Part shown: positions 41,997 through 48,842 of the stretch, piece by piece
Layout of the letters: the number at the start of each line of letters is the position of its first letter
Position numbering within the stretch: position 1 is the first letter of the stretch
NCBI GenBank assembly: GCA_900544975.1
Contig: UQXI01000020.1
Location: 1 to 51,525 of the forward strand
Source: an uncultured Eubacteriales bacterium
Lineage (GTDB): Bacteria > Bacillota > Clostridia > Oscillospirales > Oscillospiraceae
DNA: 51,525 nt
Direction: 5' to 3'
The notes under the pieces: generated by a model
Database searches by the model: none
The model's input: the letters and a program-made list of their open reading frames with translations, nothing else
What the model was told of the DNA's origin: nothing
Program-made: the position numbers and the translations under genes

Positions 41997-42569
41997 TTGG
42001 TAGAATGGGACATTTTGAATCGGGAACTGTCAGATTGGTGCACCTATTGGTTACAAAAGAGAATACTAACAATGTTGATTGTTTTACTGATGTCTTTACT
42101 TGGGGAGTGGGCCTTTGGTGCTGATGTCACAGTGTGCTTTCTTCTCGGGTTGTTGCCTTTGCGTCGCCGATTATGCGGATACCATACCAAATCGCCGGGG
42201 AGTTGTATGGTTCTTTCTCTAGGTGTTATGCTGCTGGCGCTATTGGTGCACAGTACCTTTAACAGAATGGCATCAATTGTGTTTAGCATTGTAAGCTTTT
42301 CTGCCTGCTTTTTTATAGTCATATGTGTCCTAATAGATCAGACAGATCCACAGTTGCACTTGACGCAGGAAGAAATCAAGAAGAATCATCAATTGGCGGT
42401 CTGCGTGTTGATAGGGGAGAGCGTAGTAAGTGTACTACTGTCGTTGCTGTTGCATTCGGTGAAATACGTGTCTGCGTGTCAAATGGGCATTGTGGTAGTG
42501 GTACTGTCCTCTTCTTACAACAAGTTGAAATTAAACAGGAGGTGCCTGGGATATGGCAAAGTTTTTTGA
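41997..42569 (+). CDS. agrB: AgrB-like membrane endopeptidase processing AgrD
   Basis: AgrB cleaves the AgrD C-terminal tail and cyclises the peptide. The 190-residue open frame has about four or more hydrophobic spans and the signature RRRLCGYHTKSPGSC with catalytic His63 and Cys70, seven apart as in S. aureus His77/Cys84. The start is problematic. AgrB-like sequence (ICKKITRQLVEW) continues upstream of the TTG at 41997. A well-placed AAAAGGAG (41947-41954) precedes a GTG at 41961 in the same frame, but TAG interrupts it at 41970-41972. The stop at 42569 overlaps agrD by 17 bases. Confidence 0.85.
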   Translation: MVEWDILNRELSDWCTYWLQKRILTMLIVLLMSLLGEWAFGADVTVCFLLGLLPLRRRLCGYHTKSPGSCMVLSLGVMLLALLVHSTFNRMASIVFSIVSFSACFFIVICVLIDQTDPQLHLTQEEIKKNHQLAVCVLIGESVVSVLLSLLLHSVKYVSACQMGIVVVVLSSSYNKLKLNRRCLGYGKVF

Positions 42570-42723
42570 AGCCGTGAAAAAGGTGGTTGGATTGCAGATT
42601 AACAGGGCTGTTTTAAGACAAAAGAATGAGTGGCCAGCCACAAGTATTCCAGTGTATTTCCAACTGGAACGTCCAAAGACAGACGTTAACCGTCAGCAAG
42701 TGGAATTCGAGGAAAGTATATAA
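42553..42723 (+). CDS. agrD: AgrD-like precursor of a predicted Ser-lactone autoinducing peptide
   Basis: A 56-residue peptide with an amphipathic N-terminal helix (AKFFEAVKKVVGLQINRAVL), a core NEWPATSIPVYF and an acidic tail (QLERPKTDVN...EFEESI). The tail aligns with S. aureus AgrD: five ring residues, then six residues ending in Pro-Lys (CDFIM-DEVEVPK versus SIPVY-FQLERPK). No Cys is present, so the ring would be a lactone through Ser31, as in Staphylococcus intermedius. AGGAGGT lies nine bases before the ATG. It overlaps agrB, its processing enzyme. The exact mature N-terminus is not predictable. Confidence 0.8.
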   Translation: MAKFFEAVKKVVGLQINRAVLRQKNEWPATSIPVYFQLERPKTDVNRQQVEFEESI

Positions 42724-42799
42724 TGAATGACCGGCCGGCATTTATTATATAAACGGCCTGATGACTGTAAACATGCGTAATATGTGGTGGTCATTCATT
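42722..42799 (+). promoter_or_regulatory. 11-bp inverted repeat and weak promoter before the Cys-rich protein gene
   Basis: AATGAATGACC (42722-42732) and its exact reverse complement GGTCATTCATT (42789-42799) flank 56 bases. The right arm ends at a weak -35 (TTGGGA, 42798-42803), with TATACT at 42822-42827. It could be an operator or a long-range RNA hairpin between agrD and the next gene. Confidence 0.4.
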
Positions 42800-42879
42800 G
42801 GGAAGTGATTCTCAGTGGTCGTATACTGATTGCGACTGGGCCAAAAGGTAATCAGCAACTCACGAAAAAGGAGGATACT

Positions 42880-43353
42880 ATGAAACAATCAACGAAGAAG
42901 TTTATAACCGCTTTCTTGACCCTTGCATTATTGTTCTCTTTTAGCATCCCTGTCCTTGCTGCCGAGACTCACGACCATTGCTGTGACGTTGGTGTTGTCT
43001 GCGAAGATGATGCAATTCGCGAAGGCGCGTCTCCTATGGGTTCCTGTACATCGCATACGTGGCAGAATACGAGTACCTGTGTCCGCTATGGTGGCGTTTA
43101 TGTCTCTGCAAGTGTCTGCAAATCCTATTGGAAAGAGACGAGAACATGCACAAAATGTGGAACGACTGAGTTCGTTAGATACTACTATGTTGCCAACGAC
43201 ACGCATCACACAGTTGTATATTCGGCATCCTGCAATGGTACGACCCAAACTTGGCTGAATGAGTGCAGTCAATGTGGACATTCAATGCCGACAACTACGA
43301 GAAAGTGCCCTGGTGGGCCACATAGCGGGAGTTGTGGCTATCTACCCGTATAG
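42880..43353 (+). CDS. Secreted cysteine-rich protein downstream of agrD
   Basis: A 157-residue protein with a signal peptide (KKFITAFLTLALLFSFSIPV, cleavage near LAA before ETHDH). The mature ~130 residues have 13 Cys and several His, including two CxxC pairs (CTKC and CSQC) followed by Gly, which recall zinc ribbons or disulfide knots. No known family is recognised. The start at 42880 has AAGGAGG; the longer frame from 42784 lacks a signal. It sits between the agr genes and an FtsX-type ABC transporter, so it may be quorum-regulated and related to that transporter. Confidence 0.75.
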   Translation: MKQSTKKFITAFLTLALLFSFSIPVLAAETHDHCCDVGVVCEDDAIREGASPMGSCTSHTWQNTSTCVRYGGVYVSASVCKSYWKETRTCTKCGTTEFVRYYYVANDTHHTVVYSASCNGTTQTWLNECSQCGHSMPTTTRKCPGGPHSGSCGYLPV

Positions 43354-43379
43354 GATTTTTATGGTTTGTTGATTTTAAT

Positions 43380-43415
43380 CTATCTGGCGCATGGCTCAGG
43401 CCATGCGCCAGATAG
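43380..43415 (+). other. Perfect 16-bp stem-loop between the Cys-rich gene and the ABC transporter
   Basis: CTATCTGGCGCATGGC (43380-43395) pairs exactly with GCCATGCGCCAGATAG (43400-43415), with a four-base loop. There is no T-run after it. It ends 24 bases before the permease start, so it may attenuate the transporter relative to the secreted protein. Confidence 0.6.
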
Positions 43416-43439
43416 GTATATGGTTCGGAGGGGTGTTTT

Positions 43440-45359
43440 ATGAACCTGTTTGGAAAGCAGTTTCGGCATACGCCTGGATTTACTGCGCTATTGGCGTTAT
43501 TATTGGCCGCTGCAATTGCTTTTTGTACCATCGGTTTTGCTGCGTGGAGCGGAGCAAACGCACAGTTGAGGGAAATGGACGCCCAATATACCACCATTGC
43601 GGTTCCCCGTGGGGATGTATATTGGACTGGCCTGTTATACAAAGAAAATGAGTGGACACCTCTGGCACAGCAGAATGTTCCCGGCCTTCTGGCAGACGAT
43701 TGCCGGGGATTTCTGACTGCCCACGTAGACGGATGTGATTCTCTGTCTGCCTATGAACTGAACCATTATGAGAGTGCAGATTTTGATGTATATGGGAATT
43801 CTATGGCTGTTCTGGCAGTGCGGTGTATCTCTGTTTCCGAATCGGACGCGCCGATTGAACAGGCCATTTTCAATGAAAAAGATGAGATCATTGGTTATGA
43901 GGAGGTAGTGGAGCGAAGCTATTATGCGAGCTTTGCGCTGGAAGCGGTGGTTTGCCGGCTGGCGGCCTATGATGTTTTACCTGAAGCAAAAGAGATTACA
44001 ATTGGCTCCTCCTTGTTTACCGAGGATGGGCAGGCGCCCTTCGCAGAGGGAAAAACCTATCTGCTTTTCGGTACATATGAGGGACCGAGGACGGTACGAA
44101 ACGATCAGGCCGAGGAAGGGGAGCCCCGCTGGGAGTTCCCGTACCCCGGAGAACATGTCTTGGCGGTAGACGATCAAAATGACAGTGGGATTTTGTCCCA
44201 GTATGATGGCGTAAGCGGGAATATGCTTTTTTCCTGGCGGGAGAACAGGGAAGGAGCGCATATTTGGCGCTCCCTGACAGAAGATTCCTTGCCGTTTTAT
44301 GCAGAATATGATGGAAATTGGCAGGAGTTTCTCGACAGTGACGCCGGCGCTGTGTGGCGAGACAAAGTGATCCCTATGTGTCAGATCAATTATGAAAGTG
44401 CCGGCGTGATTTTAACTGATCATATAAACAGTCTGCTGCTATTTAATACAGGCGAAGCCAGCATTCTGGAGGGGCGGAGCTTTGAAGCAGCGGAATATGC
44501 AAGCGGTGAGGCGGTATGTCTCGTCAGCGCTGCCTATGCGCTGAAAAATGATCTTACCGTGGGGGATACCATCAACCTTGACTTGTACCAAGCTGTGTTG
44601 GGTTATCGGGAAAGTCTTGGCAACGCCTTGACTGGGAAGATGGAATCTATTTTGGTGCAGTCACCGTGCAGACCGGAAAATCGCATCGGTGTGCAAAAAG
44701 ACTACCGGATTGTAGGAATTTATACCGCGCCGGAGTTCTCGGCTGGCTTGCATAGCTTTCAGGCCGATACGATTTTTGTTCCCAAAGCCTCTGTTCCCAA
44801 TGCTTCCGCCTATGAGGAGATTACCAGTCCGCTGCTATACTCCGTGATTTTGAAAAATGGTGGAGAAGCGGAATTCGAAGCCCGGATGGAGGATTTGGGC
44901 TATGGGGGCGCCTTTTCCTATTTTAACCAGGACTACAATGCCCTTGCTGATACGCTGTCGGTGATTGCAGCCAATGCGCTTCGTTTGCTTTTGGTTGGAT
45001 GCAGTGCCTTTCTGCTGGCTGCGGCACTTTTCCTGTTTCTGAATTTTAGAAGGATGCGCCCCATTGTTCGGGGCATGCGGCGATTGGGCGTTGGAGCAAA
45101 GACTGTATGGATCCAGCAGCTCCAGGCAATGGCGGTTTTGATCTTTGCTTCGGCGGCCCTGGGCGCCGGACTGGGTGCTGTATTGTACGATGCTGTAACG
45201 GCTCGTGTGCTGTCAGAGACAGTTGCGCTGAATCTTCAAAGGCTTCTGATTTGTGCTGGCATACAGGCAATTTTGCTGCTTTTGATCGCGGCTGTTTGGG
45301 CATGGCTGGCTGCGAGACAAACGTTGATGCAGCTTGGCAGCAGAGGTAAGATGTTATGA
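43440..45359 (+). CDS. FtsX-type ABC permease 1
   Basis: A 639-residue permease: one N-terminal span (~15-38), an extracytoplasmic domain of about 450 residues, and three C-terminal spans (~510-540, ~560-585, ~600-630). This is the MacB/FtsX topology of mechanotransmission or lipoprotein/peptide transporters. GGAGGGG lies before the ATG at 43440. It overlaps the second permease by four bases (ATGA). With that permease and the ATPase it forms a complete heteromeric transporter. Substrate unknown; the Cys-rich secreted protein or toxic peptides are plausible from context. Confidence 0.85.
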   Translation: MNLFGKQFRHTPGFTALLALLLAAAIAFCTIGFAAWSGANAQLREMDAQYTTIAVPRGDVYWTGLLYKENEWTPLAQQNVPGLLADDCRGFLTAHVDGCDSLSAYELNHYESADFDVYGNSMAVLAVRCISVSESDAPIEQAIFNEKDEIIGYEEVVERSYYASFALEAVVCRLAAYDVLPEAKEITIGSSLFTEDGQAPFAEGKTYLLFGTYEGPRTVRNDQAEEGEPRWEFPYPGEHVLAVDDQNDSGILSQYDGVSGNMLFSWRENREGAHIWRSLTEDSLPFYAEYDGNWQEFLDSDAGAVWRDKVIPMCQINYESAGVILTDHINSLLLFNTGEASILEGRSFEAAEYASGEAVCLVSAAYALKNDLTVGDTINLDLYQAVLGYRESLGNALTGKMESILVQSPCRPENRIGVQKDYRIVGIYTAPEFSAGLHSFQADTIFVPKASVPNASAYEEITSPLLYSVILKNGGEAEFEARMEDLGYGGAFSYFNQDYNALADTLSVIAANALRLLLVGCSAFLLAAALFLFLNFRRMRPIVRGMRRLGVGAKTVWIQQLQAMAVLIFASAALGAGLGAVLYDAVTARVLSETVALNLQRLLICAGIQAILLLLIAAVWAWLAARQTLMQLGSRGKML

Positions 45360-46537
45360 AGCAGAAGAAACCGGTAAGCGCGCTCCGGCAGGTGACATGG
45401 ACGGCGCTGTGGCGGCGCAAAGGAGTCTGTATTCTGTTGTCCGCGATTGCGGCGCTGGGGGTATTTTCCTCCATGGCTTTACAAAATCTTGCCACTCGGC
45501 AGGAGGCTGCTATGGAAAAGATGGTGCAAACCACGCAGATTCATTGTGTGGTGACAGACCCGCAGGGGGTGAACAGCGATAATTTGCAGATGTTTTCTGC
45601 TTTTGTTGATATGCTCATGGGGCGACGCCACGAGCGTGGATGTTATTTGGACGAATATGTAAAAAACGTACGGGCAAAAGCCTCTATCCAGCTGGAAGAG
45701 CCTCAAGATGTGACATTGCGGCGGATTTTAAGCTTTGACTCCGACCATGCTCTGGCGGCAGTCACAGGCGTCCGGATCGAAATGGAAACGGGGTGGACAG
45801 AAGCCGCGTTGCAGGGAGACGCCCAGGTGTGTCTGATTCCGGTGGGAATGGAAACGCAAACGGGAGCAGATGGAACCCCGTTTGTCCCTGTGACAATGAA
45901 CGGTGTATCTTTGGAGCTTCAAGTAATCGGCACAGTCTTCGGCAGTACCGGGAATGTGATTTGGTGCCCTTTTTATATGCAACAGCAAGAAGGCATTTCG
46001 GAAGTGTTTCGGGTGGAGAGCTGCTCCTTCGACATTTTGGACAATGCCCAATTGGAGCTATGTAAGGCTGCAATTTATGAGACCTTTGTGGAGCCGAGGT
46101 TATCCAATGTGAGCGATGGGCTCAGCTACGGCGTTTTGATTCAGGATGAAACCTATCAAAACACACTGGAAGAATTGGGCTCCAACCTTTCTATGCTGCG
46201 CCTGATGCTGCCAGTATGGACCGTGCTGTGTGGTGGGATCGGCTTTTTGGCTGCATACCTTGCCACGCGTGGCCGGGTTCGGGAATTTGCGGTGATGCGG
46301 TGTCTGGGGTTGAAACAGCGAAGCATTTTTGCGCAGGTATTTGGAGAGCAGGTTTTGTTGGCAATTGTGGGAGCAGCTGTAGGCGGCATAGCCGGGTTTC
46401 TGCTCGACCGGTCTGTTTTCGGTGAAGCCCTTGCCAAAGCCGGGCTGCTTTTGGGGATTTTCCTTGGAGGCGCTGCCGTAGCCAGTTGGAATGTCACCCG
46501 TGTGAACGTCATGAAATTAATGAAGATGGAGGAATGA
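45356..46537 (+). CDS. FtsX-type ABC permease 2
   Basis: A 393-residue permease of the same kind but shorter: an N-terminal span (VCILLSAIAALGVFSSMAL), an extracytoplasmic region of ~220 residues, and three C-terminal spans, with the FtsX-type loop LATRGRVREFAVMRCLGLKQ. It overlaps permease 1 and is followed three bases later by the ATPase gene. The pair would be a heterodimer. Confidence 0.85.
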   Translation: MKQKKPVSALRQVTWTALWRRKGVCILLSAIAALGVFSSMALQNLATRQEAAMEKMVQTTQIHCVVTDPQGVNSDNLQMFSAFVDMLMGRRHERGCYLDEYVKNVRAKASIQLEEPQDVTLRRILSFDSDHALAAVTGVRIEMETGWTEAALQGDAQVCLIPVGMETQTGADGTPFVPVTMNGVSLELQVIGTVFGSTGNVIWCPFYMQQQEGISEVFRVESCSFDILDNAQLELCKAAIYETFVEPRLSNVSDGLSYGVLIQDETYQNTLEELGSNLSMLRLMLPVWTVLCGGIGFLAAYLATRGRVREFAVMRCLGLKQRSIFAQVFGEQVLLAIVGAAVGGIAGFLLDRSVFGEALAKAGLLLGIFLGGAAVASWNVTRVNVMKLMKMEE

Positions 46538-46540
46538 GCC

Positions 46541-47215
46541 ATGAATTGCTTGCAGGCCAATGAGGTGGTCTATGCCTATCAAAACAAATACCAACTGGTG
46601 CAAGCGTTAAGCGGCGTCAGCGCGGATTTTGCACAGGGACAGCTGTATGCGATCATAGGAGCTTCCGGCAGTGGCAAGACCACTTTTTTGTCGTTGCTGG
46701 CGGGCTTGGATGTGCCCACTTCTGGCAGCATTACATGGAATGGAACATCCACTGCGGAACTGGACCGGGACGCTTACCGGCTGGAGCATGTTTCTGTAAT
46801 TTATCAGGATTTCAACCTGTTTTCCCACTTAACGGTGTTAGAAAATGCCGCATATCCGCTGTACGCACGGAAAATGTCCAAAAAAGAAGGGGATGCCCTG
46901 GCCAAAGAGAAGCTGCTGGCCCTTGGCTTGAAAGAGGAGCAGCTGGGACGCTTTCCCAATATGCTTTCCGGCGGTGAACAGCAGCGGGTAGCGATTGCCC
47001 GGTCTCTGGCGGCTGGCAGCGAGATCATTTTGGCCGATGAGCCGACGGGCAACCTGGACAGTGAAAACAGCCGGAGCATCATAGAGAGTTTACGGCGGTT
47101 GGCCAAGGAAGAAAACCGGTGTGTGATTGTGGTGACCCACGATCCTGTGGTTGCCGAGGCGGCGGATGTGGTTCTTCGTATGCAGGATGGGAAGTTTATC
47201 CTAGGATCACAGTAA
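46541..47215 (+). CDS. MacB/LolD-type ABC ATPase
   Basis: A 224-residue ATPase: Walker A GASGSGKT, Q-loop IYQDFNLF, signature LSGGEQQR, Walker B IILADEPTGNLD, H-loop VVTHDP. The sequence type is that of FtsX-permease partners (LolD, MacB, BceA). Start by GGAGGA upstream. Last gene of the run that begins at agrB; no kinase pair of the Bce type lies nearby apart from agrAC. Confidence 0.95.
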   Translation: MNCLQANEVVYAYQNKYQLVQALSGVSADFAQGQLYAIIGASGSGKTTFLSLLAGLDVPTSGSITWNGTSTAELDRDAYRLEHVSVIYQDFNLFSHLTVLENAAYPLYARKMSKKEGDALAKEKLLALGLKEEQLGRFPNMLSGGEQQRVAIARSLAAGSEIILADEPTGNLDSENSRSIIESLRRLAKEENRCVIVVTHDPVVAEAADVVLRMQDGKFILGSQ

Positions 47216-47221
47216 CAGAAA

Positions 47222-47272
47222 GCGGGACGTGTTCTGCGTTCTGGCGGCCCGTTTCTTGGGAGTCTGTGGTGG
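47222..47272 (+). pseudogene. Short relic resembling part of the S-component gene
   Basis: About 50 bases (ACGTGTTCTGCGTTCTGGCG, then GCCC, TTTCTTGGG and TCTGTGG) match the middle of the S-component gene at ~39034-39083, with substitutions and small gaps. No frame continues on either side. It marks a duplication or a deleted paralogue between the ABC ATPase and the next gene. Confidence 0.55.
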
Positions 47273-47330
47273 ATGCGGACCTGCTGAGAAGTCCAGCGGA
47301 TGGTTCTAATTTGATGTTTGTTGTTAGGAA

Positions 47331-47377
47331 CAAGGGATGTTTTAAGCCATGCACGGCACGGCTCGAAACATCCCTTG
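47331..47377 (+). terminator. Stem-loop between convergent agr-ABC and regulator genes
   Basis: CAAGGGATGTTT (47331-47342) pairs with AAACATCCCTTG (47366-47377), with further inner pairing of GCC and GGC. It lies between the ATPase gene (plus) and the regulator gene (minus) and has no clear T-run. Confidence 0.5.
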
Positions 47378-47453
47378 CGTTTGCTGAACTATGGGCTTTT
47401 GGTGAGGCAAAGCGCCTGGCGCTTGCGGCAGTCTGGTTTGGATGGCTTTTCAA

Positions 47454-48539
47454 TCAGACCTTCAGATAGGCCATCAGCTGAGATGTCAGTTTTCGGATGG
47501 TGACGGGATTGGTGCGATAGCGGGGAGGGCCATTGCAGACTTCCATGGTGATCAGTCGGGCGTTCAGGAGACCATCCAGGTCCCGGTACACCGAACCTGC
47601 GTGAAGCTTCAGCGCAGCCATCAGCTCCGGTGGACTCATGGCGTGGTCTGCCATAAGCCGCAGCATCTCCATTCGCGTCGGATTGGACAGCAGGCGCAGC
47701 GCGTTGAACTGTGTATCCTGCAACTTTTCATCCTTGGGGCGTACAAAGTCGGCCAGCGTTGGCGGTACATCCGGGCTGAACATGAGGGATACGCTGGATC
47801 CGTCCAGTAGGAACTGGCCCGGGCCACCGCCCTGGTGGAAGTAGAGAAGACCAATGGTACAGCGGCGAATCTCCTGGTTGGCCAGCTGGGAGAATTTGGC
47901 CAGGTACGCAAGTAGATTTCCCTCCCGGAAGAATGTCTCCCACTGATCCAACCGAGGCTGCGCCCGTTGCACCCAAGGATCCAGCAATTCCCGCAATCGC
48001 TCCACAGCCGGGCGCAGCAGCTCTGCAACCTTCCGGATGTGATACGGGAAATTGGAAAGGACTTCCACCAGCTCCATTTTCGTCTCGACTGGAACAGACA
48101 GCTTTTGCATTTCCTGAGCCAAAGAGCGAAACTCTGCTGTTTCCCCATCCTCGATACTAGCGAAAGAAAAATGGTCAATCATGCCAGAGATATGGTAATT
48201 GTTTCCCTGCACTGCCCACCACTGAAGCGATTGGTCCAAATAGTCATCCACTTCCGGGCAATTGGGGGCCAAGGAGATATAGAGTAAGCAAAAGCTCAGG
48301 CAAGTGGGGGACGATGGGTGATCCTCTGTATGGAAAGCACGGAAGTAGAAGGAAACTTGTTTCCCATTCATGGGAAGCAGCGCACAAATTTGTGATTGGA
48401 TCCGCTCGACTTCCTCTGCCGGAATGCAATACTCACCGGGAATGACAACCGTTTCGGCGGGAATATGATTGAACTGGGCAAAAACCAGCTCTGCCGCCTC
48501 CAGTAAGAGGCAGGGTTTTCGACTGACGATCAGCTGCAT
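47454..48539 (-). CDS. ArsR-like winged-helix regulator 2, downstream of subtilase 2
   Basis: A 361-residue paralogue in design of the regulator at 29941-31032. The N-terminal ~270 residues are an unrecognised, mostly helical domain containing LSVPVETK. The C-terminal ArsR-type helix-turn-helix reads NALRLLSNPTRMEMLRLMADHAMSPPELMAALKLHAGSVYRDLDGLLNARLI...YRTNPV. There is no membrane span or signal peptide. The start at 48539 has AAAGGA upstream; the longer frame lies in repeat sequence. It sits 304 bases after the second SLH-subtilase on the same strand, so regulator and protease are again neighbours. Confidence 0.75.
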   Translation of the reverse strand: MQLIVSRKPCLLLEAAELVFAQFNHIPAETVVIPGEYCIPAEEVERIQSQICALLPMNGKQVSFYFRAFHTEDHPSSPTCLSFCLLYISLAPNCPEVDDYLDQSLQWWAVQGNNYHISGMIDHFSFASIEDGETAEFRSLAQEMQKLSVPVETKMELVEVLSNFPYHIRKVAELLRPAVERLRELLDPWVQRAQPRLDQWETFFREGNLLAYLAKFSQLANQEIRRCTIGLLYFHQGGGPGQFLLDGSSVSLMFSPDVPPTLADFVRPKDEKLQDTQFNALRLLSNPTRMEMLRLMADHAMSPPELMAALKLHAGSVYRDLDGLLNARLITMEVCNGPPRYRTNPVTIRKLTSQLMAYLKV

Positions 48540-48640
48540 GAAGGCGTTCGTCCTTTCCGTATTTTCGAAAATATTATAGCAATTCCAGGTAAAAAATACA
48601 AGATGCCAAACGGACCCTACGAGAGCCCTTAGGTGTGTAG

Positions 48641-48660
48641 GGAACGGGCTTGCCCGTTCC
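48641..48660. repeat. Short palindrome of a second intergenic repeat type
   Basis: GGAACGGGC-TT-GCCCGTTCC, preceded by TGTAG and followed by GCCTGG. A partial echo (AAGCGGAACGGTCAAG) lies 50 bases on. The gap 48540-48842 holds this, an A/T-rich stretch near 48560-48600 and the terminator below, but no gene. Confidence 0.45.
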
Positions 48661-48805
48661 GCCTGGTAGAGGACTTCAAATTTGCAGAACGCGGAAGAAG
48701 GGACAAGCGGAACGGTCAAGAGCGTTTCCTACATAAATGAGTAAACTTTGAATTGCCCTCCAGAACGAATCAAAGGGAGAAAGCAGGCTGCGAGATGAAA
48801 GGTCC

Positions 48806-48830
48806 GCCCGGCCTGTTGGATCGGCCGGGC
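48806..48830 (-). terminator. Stem-loop terminator of subtilase 2
   Basis: GCCCGGCC (48806-48813) pairs with GGCCGGGC (48823-48830), 13 bases beyond the subtilase stop on the minus strand. Only a weak T-run follows. Confidence 0.55.
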
Positions 48831-48842
48831 AGATCAGGATGC

